Positions 10,496 to 22,960 of a DNA stretch of 64,000 nucleotides are shown one piece after another. Location: NCBI GenBank assembly GCA_003260075.1, contig QLIY01000802.1, positions 1-64,000 of the forward strand, in the 5' to 3' direction. The translations under genes and the position numbers were made by a program. The notes beneath the pieces are model-generated. The model did no database searches, was not told the origin of the DNA, and saw only the letters and a program-made list of their open reading frames with translations. This DNA comes from Phallusia mammillata. Taxonomy: Eukaryota > Chordata > Ascidiacea > Phlebobranchia > Ascidiidae. How positions within the stretch are numbered: the stretch's first letter is position 1; each line of letters starts with the position of its first letter.

Positions 10496-11279
10496 CTGAG
10501 GACAAACATGTAAAATACTGAAGTCTAGCTTTTTCTGTGGGGTTATAATCTCGCATTGTGTCCCCATTGCTTTTCTACCAGCAAGGTCACGATTTCTTAT
10601 CCTGCTTCGGTTTTGTTAACTTACAAATACAATCTGTGTGTTAAACTTTTAAAGATAACATCAATATTAACAACAAACTATATGCAATAAAACTTCACAA
10701 TGTTTGACAAAAATATAAAGATCTGATGCAACAGGATTAAAAGCACAGATGGATTACTTGTGTGACCAAATATTTTGGTCATGCACGATTATGTTGCTTT
10801 GTACACTTTGTTTCCCTGATTTGGCACCGTCACGCGCATTTATTTTGTATTGTGTTATTTGGTTTGTGGCACGTTTTTAGCATTCCCTTCGTTTGCCTGT
10901 AGGGCTACACGAGTTGCGCTGATTGGCCTGGAATGCGCTGCTTTGCTAATCAGGCACTTACAAAAGCAACTTCTGCTATGTAAAACGGGCTTTTTCTCTG
11001 GGTGGCGCGTGTAACGCAAGGTGTTGAATAGTTAAAGGTCGCCACGTGTTGCTGCATTTTAACGTATAGCTACTTTTATCGCTGTTGATTTTATAGTTTT
11101 TAATAAAGTTGCGCCGCCCAAAATTAAACCAGTGCGCGGTATCTTTGGCTTTGGTGGTGAGCCGTCATTGCAGCGTTCGGGCCCAGAATAATTCTGTAAC
11201 ACTTGATGATCACAGACAACAAAACAAACAACACAACAATACTGTTGCCGAGTCAGATAATGCTGGACTTGTAACAAAC

Positions 11280-11375
11280 CTGTGTCACATTCATATGTTG
11301 CTGTAGATTCAAGTGTTAACGACTCCCATGCTAGTGCAGTGTGTTCAACTACTGGTGGTTGTCCACAGTCAAATG
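11280..11375 (-). CDS. Sushi module 25, first half
   Basis: Reads FDCGQPPVVEHTALAWESLT, then ATYECDTG, ending at donor GTTTGTTAC. It supplies Cys1 and Cys2 of a sushi module completed by the exon at 10370-10495. The intervening 780 bases show nothing beyond AT-rich intron. Confidence 0.8.
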
Positions 11376-11674
11376 CTTCAAGTAAATTCACATATGTTAT
11401 TATAGAAGATAAAAACCAACATGTAAACAGAAAAAAATATAACTAAGCATAAAGCAAGATAGTGAAATGATAGTTGTTTGTGTGTTCATTTCATTTGAAT
11501 CCTCGGGGTTGGGCAACACCTGAATACGCTATGACAAATCTACCATTTGTATTTAACTTTCTGACTTGAAGAATTGGTGAATTTAATTAGTTTCCTAGTC
11601 CACTGTGTATGGAGATTTTAAATCTCAAAGAGATCAATCAAGCATTTACAAAAAAGTGAATAGAATAATCTCAC

Positions 11675-11875
11675 GTTTACAAGTACGTCCTTTCATGGAT
11701 GGTTGCCATTTTGCATCAGCTTCACATATACTTTCCATTTCAACTTTCCTCGGTACAGTATTCTGATCAAAGAAATGGAAATCAACACACTTGTATCTTG
11801 CGATGGATTGAAACATCACACCATTGTGTACAAGTGAGGTGTGGTTGACAGATGGTGGCTTTCCACACGATACTC
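11675..11875 (-). CDS. Sushi module 24
   Basis: Complete single-exon module. Motifs VSCGKPPSVNHTSLV, YKCVDFHFFDQN, SICEADAKWQPSM and RTCK, with acceptor ..ttctgtag and donor GTGAGATT. The Gly usual after Cys2 is missing (CVDFHF), so the central strand is atypical. Confidence 0.85.
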
Positions 11876-12179
11876 CTACAGAATTTCATTAAAAAAAAGG
11901 TCTAAAAGGCATAACCACTTCTTTGAAAAGTTGTGTGTGCTGTTTTCAGCACAATGAAAAAAGGGGTTTTTGAAGTAAAGGTCTTGCCACAAAATTCACT
12001 GCAGTCTTTTTATTACTGTGATCAGAAATACAAAAAACTAAAGAATTTCTATAAAGTTGTTGAAGAAAGAGGGTGGCATTTTTCCCAATAGAGTAATAAA
12101 CAAATTATCATGTTTAAAATGTATGTCCTCTGTTGTTACCTTTTTTCATGCAAGTTTTGTTGTGTTGTGATGCCTTAAC

Positions 12180-12490
12180 GGCTTACTTTGACACACCTTT
12201 TTCAAACAAGTCAATTTCAAACACACCATAAAAACTACAATAACACAAAACAAATATAATTAACCATGAGAAGAGGTTAAGTGCCGCTTCAGCTAAAGGC
12301 AATTTCAAAAAATAAATAAACAAAAAACTAACTGTCACATTGATAAGCATAAAAGTTCTTGTTCCAATTTCCATTTCTCAAACATTCAACTTCAACCCCC
12401 CCCCCCAAATATAATTAACCATGAGAAGAGGTTAAGTGCCGCTTCAGCTAAAGACAATTTCAAAAAATAAATAAACAAAAAACTAACTGT
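12180..12490. repeat. Duplicated exon border and intron at a 10-C gap
   Basis: Bases 12255-12395 and 12408-12545 are near-identical and joined by about ten C. The end of sushi module 23 and its intron are therefore printed twice; 12488-12694 is taken as the intact copy. Confidence 0.75.
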
Positions 12491-12694
12491 CACACTGATA
12501 GGCATAAAAGTTCTTGTTCCAATTTCCATTTCTCAAACATTCAACTTCATCAGAATGAGTTCCCTTGATTTTAGGAGTTCCAGACAGTAAGAAGCCAACA
12601 TTGCAAGAAAATGTAATAACACTGCCCGCAGAGAAATCTGTTCCCTGTATTATGCCATTGGTGATTGTAGATGGAGGATCACTGCACTGAGCAA
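12488..12694 (-). CDS. Sushi module 23
   Basis: Single exon, acceptor ..tttttatag, donor GTTAGTTT. Motifs AQCSDPPSITNGII, FSCNVGFLLSG, VECLRNGNWNKNF and YQCD. All four Cys and the Trp are present. Confidence 0.85.
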
Positions 12695-12845
12695 CTATAA
12701 AAAGGTCAGAGTTGGAAACAGTTATGCTACAAACATCACAGCAACCAGACTACTGTTACTTAGATAGTGGTAAAGCCACCTAAACCTAGATGTGCTAGAT
12801 TGGATAATAGTCCAACACAGGATACTAGAAACTGGATGAAAAAAT

Positions 12846-13320
12846 TTGGTACATAAACTCTCATATTATGCAGTTTCAACAACAAGGTTTAGCAGACCTT
12901 GTGTCACTAGTGTACTGTTTTTTTTTACTATTCTGTATTTGTGCTTTCAGGTGAAGAAGAGAAAACTTGTACAAAACCCCCCCCCCCTACATAAACTCTC
13001 ATATTATGCAGTTTCAACAACAAGGTTTAGCAGACTTTGTGTCACTAGTGTACTGTTTTTTTTACTATTCTGTATTTGTGCTTTTAGATGCTGAAGAGAA
13101 AACTTGTACAAAACAATACACTGTATATATTAAATACTGAAAGTATTGACCTACTATTTACAAAATCATTTAAATGCCAACAACATATACACATATTTAG
13201 TTTTCCAATTTCTTCCCCCCCCCCGTATATATTAAATACTGAAAGTATTTGACCTACTACAAAATAATTTAAATGCCAACAACATATACACATATTTAGT
13301 TTTCCAATTTCTTAAACAAT
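12846..13320. repeat. Two intron duplicates at 10-C gaps
   Basis: 12846-12960 recurs at 12990-13110, and 13116-13210 at 13225-13312, each joined by ten C. Tandem MVHKLSYYAV-like reading frames here come from the duplication and are not genes. Confidence 0.75.
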
Positions 13321-13597
13321 AAAAAAAAAAATTTTCTTAAACAAAACCTAAACAATAACATGAAATATTTTGGTTCTACAAAATGAAATTTGCAATTATA
13401 AACAGTTTAAGAGCAAGAGCAGCTGTTTTCCTGATTCTGTGTCACTCATAACAATGCTTTTTGTAAATCTTGTCAAAGTACAAAATGAAATACAAAACAA
13501 TGACAATGTATCAAAAACTAACTTTTTATAAGAACCCTAAACTAATACCTGGACCTGCTGGTTGTCAAAAAAACTTTGTAAACCAATTTCATTTTAC

Positions 13598-13794
13598 CTT
13601 CACACACAAAGCTATGAGGATCAGGGTTCCACACTCCGCTCATCTGACATTGTGTGTTGAAACCAAACTGGACATCTCCTTCAACTGTTGTGATGGAAAA
13701 TCGTTCGTCGCATGTGTAACTTGCATTAGAATTCACCAGGAGATTGCCAGGAATGTGAAATGATGCATGAGGAATGGAAGGGGGAATACCACAA
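13598..13794 (-). CDS. Sushi module 22
   Basis: Acceptor ..actgatatcag reading, donor GTAAAATG. Motifs ISCGIPPSIPHASF, YTCDERFSITT, TQCQMSGVWNPDP and FVCEG. Complete module. Confidence 0.85.
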
Positions 13795-14172
13795 CTGATA
13801 TCTGTTTTGAAATGTTGTTTTATTTGTTTATTTCTATCAACCTTTGTCATTTGTCACATCGGTAAGGGCAAGATGATTTATTTGGCGTTAGTACTGCTTA
13901 TATAATAATTCATTAGCCTTGAAAAGAGAGGCCGTTTATAGTTTAGAATGTGCATAATTATCCCTGGCATAAGCACTATAAAAGTAACTTTATTTAAAAA
14001 GCATCATTTCAAAACCGTTGAATAGTTATTAGTCTCCAGTTAGATCAGAACCAACATTGGCAGACTTTTAAGCATGCTTTATTACTAACTGCATTACCAA
14101 TAATCCCAAAAACAACGCAGAGTGGCATTAAGTTCCTAATTGAAACATATACATAGTTCAGGCAGCACTTAC

Positions 14173-14385
14173 ATTCACACTGAAGGCTGCTAGGTAACAA
14201 AGTCCATGTTCCATCTTCCAAACATTTAACAGCAAAATGTTTTCCTGAATTAGGTTTGACATTGAACCTCTTGCCTTCCTGGCATTGATAGATAACAGAT
14301 TCACCAACTCTGTATGTTGTCTTTGAATGCCAGTCAGTTGGCTTGATTGAGTAAGGAACATGAGGTGGAAACCAACATGTTATAT
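14173..14385 (-). CDS. Sushi module 21
   Basis: Acceptor ..tttttcttccag, donor GTAAGTGC. Motifs ITCWFPPHVPYSI, YQCQEGKRFNVKP, VKCLEDGTWTLLP and LQCEC. Complete; Pro-rich start typical of the family. Confidence 0.85.
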
Positions 14386-14888
14386 CTGGAAGAAAAATAC
14401 TCAATAAATAATTCAAATGTGGCTTGTTTTTAAAAAAAGTGTTGTTCTGCCTCACTTTACTGGATAAAATAGTAAGAATTTAACCCAAAGTTTAGTTTTA
14501 CATTAAGCAACCTGTTTTAGGAAATGAGAAAGAACACATACAGAAAAAAATTGCACCAAAGCAATCACCAAACCGAAAATAGCTGCACAGAGTTAAAACA
14601 ACATGGAGCACAAAAAAATGGATTGCACAAATAGTGAATCATGATTGAATACGATGCAGCTAAACAGAATTATAAAAATATACCATGTTTTAGGGATTTT
14701 GTGCTGCTTTTCAAAAACGGACATACATTCTTAAAAGTAACTATTATAAAAGCAAAGTTGCTATTGTCTTAAATATAATGTGTGAATGATTAGAATTTGA
14801 CTAAACACTTTTCCTGTAATTTTGGTCTTTGTGGCAACAAACATGCGTCAAAAAAACACCACTATTTAAAAAATTCTGACAAAAATAC

Positions 14889-14987
14889 CTTTACATGGAG
14901 AAAGATCTGCTGCTTTTCCAGGAATCCAATTTCCTTTAGCATTGCATTCAATAATTTGGGTGATTTGTGCCTTGTTGACCCAAGAAC
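14889..14987 (-). CDS. Sushi module 20, second half
   Basis: Reads SWVNKAQITQIIECNAKGNW, then IPGKAADLSPCKG: Cys3, Trp, Cys4. Acceptor ..tgcattag, donor GTATTTTT. Completes the exon at 15153-15260. Confidence 0.8.
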
Positions 14988-15152
14988 CTAATGCAAAAAA
15001 AAATATTTGACAAAAACTTGAAATAAAAGAAAGCCGCTAAAGTAAAAACACTACCCATTGCTTTTAAGCAATGAAATAACTGGACACAGAATGAAGATTT
15101 TAAACATATTTTAAAGTTTAATGATTTATATTCTTTGCAAATAATAACCTAC

Positions 15153-15260
15153 CTTCTCTGCATGTGTAAGTAACTTTTGAGGCAACTGGAAATGAATTTG
15201 AAAACTTTTGTGGCTCTCTGATAGAACTCAATACATTCCCAGGGTCGCTACAAACGATAC
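15153..15260 (-). CDS. Sushi module 20, first half
   Basis: Reads GIVCSDPGNVLSSIREPQ and VTYTCREG before donor GTAGGTTA. Gives Cys1 and Cys2; the module is split after Cys2. Confidence 0.8.
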
Positions 15261-15642
15261 CTACAAAAATCAATACAATATTTTACATGTTAGTAGTTTA
15301 CATGTATTAGTCAAACCAATCAGCTTAAAAGAAGTTGAAGGTGTGCCAAACTTACTCTCTGGTTAGCATTTTTATACAACACTTTATAACACAGTATAGC
15401 TTGCAATGTATTTAGTCATGATCAACCAATTGTGCCACTATAATATTCTAACTTTGCCCAGCTATCTTTAGCTTGTTGATTGTTTAGTGCAATTGCGCTG
15501 TGTCTTCTTTCACCAAATGAAATAAACTCCAATCAAAAGTAACCCAAATTTGAAAACATATGACCTAAGTAACATTAGCTAACAAAATAATGACACTTGG
15601 CTTAATCTTTTTACTGAAACAACATTAAACTTGAAGACATAC

Positions 15643-15840
15643 TTTGGCAGTCTGACAGCAGGTCAATCGAGTCCCATGATCCTAGTTTGTTACATTGAAG
15701 TTCAACCTCAGTAATAAATTTGTCACCAACAATCATTCGATGACCTTCAATACATCGGAAGACAACTGAACCACCAGAAGTAAGATCAGAGCCAATTAAA
15801 GTTCCATGGGCAGGAAGACTGGGAAAACCACATGTAACAT
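15643..15840 (-). CDS. Sushi module 19
   Basis: Motifs VTCGFPSLPAHGTLI, FRCIEGHRMIVG, LQCNKLGSWDSID and DCQ. The donor is GTATGTC, the acceptor ..tttgtag. Complete single-exon module. Confidence 0.85.
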
Positions 15841-16129
15841 CTACAAAATTAAAGATTATATCAAGGCTTCTTCGTTAGAACATACAGTTTAACCATAAAG
15901 GTGTTATGAGTCTTTGTAAAAACACACAAGAGGTTAAAAACAGAAAACAATTGGGTCAAAAGTATGCTAATAGTTTGTTTTTTAAAACCAACAAAATGAC
16001 AAATACAACCACATCATACAATGTTCCAAAAATATCGGTACAAAAATGTGGAGATGGATGCAAGTTTAAGAAATCAGGTACTATTTGGAAAGACATATCA
16101 GCACCAATAGAGGAGCTTAATTGTTAATT

Positions 16130-16500
16130 TGCTGCATTATTCAGGGTTGAAATCATTCACAAGTCCGTAACACTACCCTGTGGGCCAATGCATACCAGGT
16201 GCCAAGCACTGAATTTCAAAAACAACAACAACTAAAGTTACACTGTTTTAAAACTTAGGTATGTTTTGTAAAAGATTATTTAGCTGCTTAATACAAAAAA
16301 ACAAACCCCCCCCCCCTAATTTGCTGCATTATTCAGGGTTGAAATCATTCACAAGTCCGTAACAGTACCCTGTGGGCCAATGCATACCAGGCGCCAAGCA
16401 CTGAATGCAATTACATTTTCAAAAAACAACAACAACTAAAGCTACACTGTTTTAAAGCTTGGTTATGGTTGTAAAAGAATATTCAGCTGCTTAATAAAAA
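16130..16500. repeat. Intron duplicate at a 10-C gap
   Basis: 16128-16270 and 16317-16470 match closely around a C run at 16306-16316. No coding content. Confidence 0.7.
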
Positions 16501-16509
16501 ACCATATAC

Positions 16510-16704
16510 CATGACACTGCAAGGAATTGACATCTGGTGTCCACAAGCCAGAATCTGTACAATATACACTGGCTTGTATAACTCCTTCAGTAATATATTT
16601 TCCATCCAGACATTGAAAGGTTACTTCAGAACCAAACCCAATGTTTTGGAGTGAACTTATATTGGTCATAGTTGCAGGAGTTGTAAGTGAGCCACAACCA
16701 TCAT
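16510..16704 (-). CDS. Sushi module 18
   Basis: Motifs DGCGSLTTPATMT, FQCLDGKYITEG, VYCTDSGLWTPD and LQCHG. Donor GTATATGG. All four Cys and the Trp present; two NxS/T sites (NIS and nearby) suggest glycosylation. Confidence 0.85.
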
Positions 16705-17027
16705 CTAAAATTATCTCAATTTAAAATATTCAACAAATATACGCAAAACAATTTGAATGTTGACCCAGATTTTACATCATGATAGAACCAGAAGAGTTAA
16801 TTTTTTTTAATATACTCGATTGCTATACATTAAAAAAGGCTAAGGTGAACATGCACACATACTGGGATCAGCCCTGAAGTGTTCATGTAGACCAGCGACC
16901 AAGGCATACATCTGTATGTTAAAAAATTAACCATTCTGGCTTTCACAGCTACTGTGAAGCTGTCATGTGCAGCATACAAGGGAGGGAAAGCTGATTGTGA
17001 TTCAATTTTTTGTGGGTTCACCACTGA

Positions 17028-17100
17028 GCCTGGGTAGCGCAGTTGGTAGAGCATGAGGCCAGAAAGACTCCTGTCATGGGTTCAAGTCCCACTGCAGGCT
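17028..17100 (+). repeat. tRNA-like SINE head
   Basis: 73 bases with a good A box (TAGCGCAGTTGGTAGAGC), a good B box (GGTTCAAGTCC) and a pairing acceptor stem (GCCTG/CAGGC). The anticodon stem does not pair, so this is a tRNA-derived SINE promoter and not a working tRNA gene. Its 3' body (agattttctagtctatgcct) recurs across the adjacent 10-C gap joints. Confidence 0.6.
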
Positions 17101-17104
17101 AGAT

Positions 17105-17450
17105 TTTCTAGTCTATGCCTTGTCTTATAGGAATGCTTGGAAGACTGGCTTGATACGGTTTATTATTATAGTTTCCCACACTCTTGGGCGCATTGGGCAG
17201 CAAGATTGATCCACTTTTTTCTGTCTTGATACGGTACCGTCCCCCCCCCCACTGCAGGCTAGATTTTCTAGTCTATGCCTTGTCTTATAGGAATGCTTTG
17301 AAGACTGGCTTGATACGGTACCACCCCCCCCCCCTAGGTTTATTAAGAAATGTATACCGATGCAGTGAATGTCGACAGGATCGGGTTTCCAACTTTCATC
17401 AGCATTGCATTGTATAGTTGTACATTTATCATGGGTTTTCCCCCCCCCCG
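17105..17450. repeat. Cluster of overlapping contig ends with a duplicate half-sushi exon
   Basis: Three 10-C runs (17241, 17325, 17440) lie within 210 bases. Between the last two lies a second copy (17341-17440) of sushi module 17's second half. It differs from 17734-17824 at several bases, three of them amino-acid changes (HDKCTTIQ here, HEKCTIVQ there). Confidence 0.75.
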
Positions 17451-17733
17451 CCTTTAATAGGTCTGGCATTAAAACAAGCATAGTAAATAACTAAACGATG
17501 TTCTGCCAATATATTTGGTAGCAACAGTTTGTATATCAAAGCATGTTGTCTTGTGAATAAAGTTTTTTTTTAAACGAAACAGAGATAATTCATGCAATGA
17601 AGCAAAAAGCTGTGTCGCTTTAGGGACTAATTTGTGACAAGACTAAACGTTTAACAATTATATTATTTTGTATTTAAAAAAAGCATTATTAATATATTAA
17701 TTAAAATGCATAGGTTTATTAAGAAATGTATAC

Positions 17734-17824
17734 CGATGCAGTGAATGTCGACAGGATCTGGTTTCCAACTTTCATCAGCATTGCATTGTACAATTGTACA
17801 TTTTTCATGGGTTTTTCTTAAAAC
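17734..17824 (-). CDS. Sushi module 17, second half
   Basis: Reads THEKCTIVQCNADESWKPDP then IHCIG, supplying Cys3, Trp and Cys4, between acceptor ..attgtcag and donor GTATACAT. Completes the exon at 17983-18107. Confidence 0.8.
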
Positions 17825-17982
17825 CTGACAATGGAATAGTTATACCATTGTTAAACTATTATTACATCATAAACAAAACAACAAGAAATTACTTCAGATC
17901 ACTATTTCAGGCATTGTTGCTAAAAAAATCCCCTACTACAATGACAAATTAATTTTTAAGATTATGTGTTGAAAAAATGTAC

Positions 17983-18107
17983 CCCATCATAAGAGATTGA
18001 AATTCTGTAAGGCTGGTCACAGTTTACTTGAAGAATTGAATTATAACTGTAATCCAAACCCTTGTAACTTGAGTGTGGAATTTTCATTGGTTCTGGACAT
18101 GTAATAG
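17983..18107 (-). CDS. Sushi module 17, first half
   Basis: Reads AITCPEPMKIPHSSYKGLDY, then LQVNCDQPYRISISYDG, with donor GTACAT. Cys2 is followed by DQPY in place of the usual xxGY. Split module joined to 17734-17824. Confidence 0.75.
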
Positions 18108-18510
18108 CTGCAAAATAAGAATGTTTTAAATTTTTTTACACAATTATGTCAAAACAACATCCACTAGGGAAACAGAACAGTTGGGATACCAATAACATCC
18201 AAATCACCCAATAGATTTTTTGAAATTGATATGTACCAAACCATGTGTAATTAATATCAATCCCAGCAGTTTAACAGACTAAATAAAATAAAATTATTTT
18301 TTACATTGTTGTGTTTTTTACAGTGTTGTTGTCAACAATTTTTACTCCAAGCACACAAAAAATTGAGAAAAAAGTGTTTCTATAGCACTTCACACTTAAT
18401 TAAAAATAATTTCTTTAGTACTCTTTACATAGCAATGAAGATATTTTTCGAAAGGTCTGTTTTCCAAAGTCCTAAGATATTTGTCACAATCTGTTTTTCC
18501 AGAAACTTGC

Positions 18511-18708
18511 CTTCACATTGGACTGAAGCATAACTTGGGGTCCATAAACCATTCAGAGCACAGCGAGCAGTTACATACTTCGCTGTATCTGCAAACTTAA
18601 ACCCATTTACACATGTGATGTTGAGAAATGAATTGAACTTGTAGCTCTCGATCCAAATTTGTGCGTTTTCAACAGGGTCAGGAGTGTTGCAATCAAATGA
18701 TGTTTTAT
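18511..18708 (-). CDS. Sushi module 16 with a GC splice donor
   Basis: Motifs FDCNTPDPVENAQIW, ITCVNGFKFAD, ARCALNGLWTPSY and VQCEG. The expected donor is AAG|GCAAGT, a GC-type donor with otherwise perfect consensus; the reading frame, the module end and the acceptor side all support it. Confidence 0.8.
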
Positions 18709-19212
18709 CTGAAATAAAGATTATTTCATAGAGAACGCAAATGCCCAAATGTACATGTATTTGACTTTCAGCACAATTTAATCTTCGGAACAGTATACAT
18801 GATCTTTTTATGAGTCCAATGTGACATATAATGGTCAAAATAGACATAAAAGTGACATGCTTAATTATAGTGACATTTTGGCAAACACCCATGTGGCCTC
18901 ATATCATTGACATCGCCTAATATTCATTGATGAGCATTTGTCTTGTTTGAACAATAAAGCATGTCCCTAAATATATATTTACATTATACTACATATATAT
19001 TAGGCTAAATGTGTTATCATTTTTGCATTCATGCCCAGAATTCCCCATCTGTACATAAAAATTGTCATAAAAGTGCAAGTATGTTTTACCATACTGATTG
19101 AAAATCACAGAACTTTTAAATGTGCTACAATTCAAAACAACATTTTACCTCAAATACAAATCTGAATACTGTATGATAAAAATACAACTTCATCAAATAA
19201 AACAATACTAAC

Positions 19213-19401
19213 GTAGACATTTGATAAACTTTGGTTCTGGATGCCATTGGCCATCCTTGCCACAAGAAACTTCTATATGGTTTCTGTGTCGTGAAAGATA
19301 ATATCCTTCATCACAAGTGTATTGCACTACTTCACCCTGAGTGTAGTTTGTTGAAGAGTGATGAGCATTGGCAACTGGAAACAGAGAAGAACACAGAACC
19401 G
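19213..19401 (-). CDS. Sushi module 15
   Basis: Motifs VLCSSLFPVANAHHS, YTCDEGYYLSR, VSCGKDGQWHPEP and IKCL. Acceptor ..ccattgcag, donor GTTAGTAT. Complete. A hAT-type element lies 50 bases upstream in the intron. Confidence 0.85.
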
Positions 19402-19451
19402 CTGCAATGGAAATATACAAAAAGTGTTAGTTTTATTTCTTAGCTATATAC

Positions 19452-19994
19452 CAGGGGTCGCCAACCCGTGGCTCCGGAGCCGCATGCTGCTCTTTGATCC
19501 CTGTGATGCGGCTCAGGTCTTAAAATTACCGAATGTTTATAACATTTTATTCGATTAAGCTGAACACGAAAGTCTAAAATGAAAATTACGGTGCAATAAC
19601 ATGACCGTGTCCGCTTCTGGTAACTGGTGGCGCGATAACACAAAAAGTGAGATACTGTTTTGATTTGCAGTGGTTTTGGTTGCAGCCTATGTGCGCGCGC
19701 AACAATACCTGTTTGTTGTCTCACAAGAACACAAGAAAATTAGCGTCTGAAGCAAACAGAACATTTTAGTACCACGGGGATAGATTCGTTTGCTTTTACT
19801 GCTGACGAGACTGGTTTACCAGGGTACCTAATATGCGAAACTTGCTAAAAAGTCAAGCGTCGTGAGACAAAAAAAACGCTTTTGCATTGGCATTTTATTT
19901 CATATTTCAAAACAGCTTTGTGGCTCCCAGTGTTTTTTTACTGTGTAAAACTGGTCCAAATGTCTCTTTGTGTTGTAAAGCTTGGCGACCCCTG
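19452..19994. mobile_element. hAT-type non-autonomous element with perfect 8-bp target duplication
   Basis: Inverted ends CAGGGGTCGCCAA and TTGGCGACCCCTG, flanked on both sides by ctatatac (19444-19451 and 19995-20002). 543 bases, no transposase frame. The 8-bp duplication and CAGGGG ends are typical of hAT elements. Internal text (ctctttgatccctgtgatgc) matches the element at 9509-10111. Confidence 0.85.
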
Positions 19995-20372
19995 CTATAT
20001 ACTGTGAATGACATCACAAACATGGTGGACTCATTGTAAACATAACACATTTAGGAATTGTTTGCCCAATGAGAAAAAAGGAACCAAAGAAGCAGACACA
20101 CCAAATTTTTTAACCCCTTTAAAGCCATGGAGTTTTTTTATTTAAACAAACGACCTGTTCCACATAACGTAAAGGCCAAAATGATTATTAATATATAAAT
20201 ATTAAATATTTTAATCATTTTTAGTGTTTTACACAAAACTGACCCAAGAGGTTATGTAGTTTACAAGTTTTATATTTTGGAAAGATTTTTTACCGTCCCC
20301 CAAAGTTTGTTCTTGACAAAGTTAAATCAATCAATCATCCACAGGGATTCAAGTCAAACTTATCCCTGGAAG

Positions 20373-20759
<387 letters not shown>

Positions 20760-21181
20760 TGTTATTTTTATAATGATGTTTTGTGCCCTACGTTAACAAA
20801 AAAATATTCCTTAAATGAAATAATTTTGTGAAGCGATTTGGTCTGGACCCTAATGGTATACTGCAATCTTATTTAGTTTAAATGGTGCTTTTGTGAGAAT
20901 TTTTTGGAATATTGAAGAGTCTCCTCTGATTGCATTAGTCATTTATTGCATCACAATCAACAAAGGAAAGGCTTTATTTGCGCACAACAATAAAGTTGTT
21001 AATGGTTTTAGTCTTGTCTGTGATATAACAAAGGGCCTTGATTGGTAAGTAACTTTCAACGGTTAATTCAAAGCCGGATTCGACCCTCGGGCCCGAGTTT
21101 GGTTACCTGACTGACATAATTTCCCTCTAAAAACATTAAATTTCCCACCGGTTAAGAACCACCGCTTTAAGACTTAATGAC

Positions 21182-21373
21182 CTTTGCATGTAAAATCATT
21201 ATGTAGTGTGTCCCAGTTTCCTGTATGTAGACATCTGATAGTAACCTGGGTCTTGACTGGATTTATCCAGAAACCTTCATTGCAACGCACAGTGACTAGG
21301 TCCAAGTAATTGTGACTGTCGCCGATAAATGTGGCATTAATTGTTACAGTAGCCGGGTCAATGCAGTCAACAA
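21182..21373 (-). CDS. Sushi module 14
   Basis: Motifs VDCIDPATVTINATF, VRCNEGFWINPV, IRCLHTGNWDTL and FTCKG. Donor GTCATTAAG, acceptor ..gtctcttatttcag reading near 21374. Complete module with an NAT glycosylation site. Confidence 0.85.
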
Positions 21374-21639
21374 CTGAAATAAGAGACAACACAAAAAATA
21401 AACATTTGTGGAATTTAACTTTTCAAACAAGAGGAAAGTGGTGAGAATAAATGTCCCAAATTAAATTTTTGACACTTATCTACAGTACATTATGTATAGT
21501 GGGCAAATAAAAGTGTTTTTGCAGGGACAAGTACAGCACTCATTGCTGATATATAAGCTGTTGATGCCAGGCATAATATCAACTTTATAGAGCTCTTCTG
21601 GCAATTAAATCTGTGCACCAATGTTTCAACATCATATAC

Positions 21640-21890
21640 ACATTGCTAATGCTCAGTACTGATTAAATATGTCCTCCTTTCTATTTTAATTTTGTGGTAA
21701 GCAAGTTCGGTTAGTAGTTGCTTAAACTAAAGATGACCAAGAATAAATCTGATAAAGTACCCCCCCCCCCATATACACATTGCTAATGCTCAGTACTGAT
21801 TAAATATGTCCTCCTTTTTATTTTGTGGTAAGCAAGTTCGGTTAGTAGTTGCTAAAACTAAAGATGACCAAGAATAAATCTGATAACTTT
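21640..21890. repeat. Intron duplicate at a 10-C gap
   Basis: 21637-21757 matches 21771-21885 with a short indel; joined by a C run at 21760-21770. No coding content. Confidence 0.7.
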
Positions 21891-22033
21891 ATTTCTGAGA
21901 AGCATGTTACCCTGATACCGATAGCCAATGGATACATTAGTATGTAATATTCTGTGCAGAAAACAAATAATACTGTTTTACATTGAGTATGTAAAACTAG
22001 AAAAAAAACTGTGATGCAATTTAAAGTTCATAC

Positions 22034-22216
22034 CCTTGCACTTGGGTGGTGGGTTGTCCCATGAGGTGTTTGCCAGACAAGTGATATCAAAGTTATAAAC
22101 ATTTCTCTCCAGCCAGTAGCCCTTGAAACAATGGTATCGGACTCTGCTACTGAAAGTAAACTTGGAACCTTCCATGTAAGCGTTTTTTGCTTGAGCAGGA
22201 GATCCACACTCAAGTA
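22034..22216 (-). CDS. Sushi module 13
   Basis: Motifs LECGSPAQAKNAYM, YHCFKGYWLERN, ITCLANTSWDNPP and KCKG. Acceptor ..tattgcag, donor GTATGAAC. Complete. The same GYW(L/I)xRxVYN stretch recurs in module 3, so the two may descend from one duplication. Confidence 0.85.
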
Positions 22217-22960
22217 CTGCAATAAAATGTCTGATTGAGCGTTGCAAAATTGCATTTGCACAGAAACAGAAGCATTTAAAAAAATATTCAAAAACAGGGT
22301 GTGACAGAAATTGTTAAATTTTGGTGGGCCAAAGTTAGTTTATTTTCTCCACATAAATTGTTTTTTTGTAATATTTACCACAGCAAAAAAAAACTCATCT
22401 TCAGCCCCCCCCCCCAATTTTGGTGGGCCAAAGTTAGTTTATTTTCTCCACATAAATTGTTTTCTGGTAATATTTACCACAGCAAAAAAAACTCATCTTC
22501 AGTATTTAACTGTAAAGCCAACTTTGAAAACACTATGAGGACTTCTGTGAATTAAGAATTAACACTCAGCATTTTCTCTATTAAACATTCAGCAAATAAG
22601 ATTATCAGCATCAGTCACAAGATTTAAAAAAATGTTTTGTCTTGTAACAGCCAAGTTGAGCTTATCATTTGGTAAAAAGTTGTACAAGGCGGAAATAGTT
22701 GCATAAAGTTGTGACATCAAAAAGGGCAACAAAGTGGAAAGCACAAATGGTAAACAAGCTGCACCTACACAGATTGGTAACAACTGCACATTCCAATAAA
22801 ACATGAGCAACACTTTTATTTTATGGTTCGTTATTATGTGTGACTGTTGTCAACATTGGTCATACTGAGTCATTTGTGACTCATGTAAAAATATGCACGA
22901 CTGTGTACAAAAATAATAGTAAATACACCAAATAAAAACTTCTTTACACCATTCACTCAC

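Noticed and set aside
12846..13320. CRISPR-like or tandem repeat array
   Set aside because: Only two copies each, joined by ten C, with no regular spacers; haplotype overlap explains it.
17028..17100. Functional tRNA gene
   Set aside because: A and B boxes and the acceptor stem are good, but the anticodon stem does not pair and a SINE body follows.
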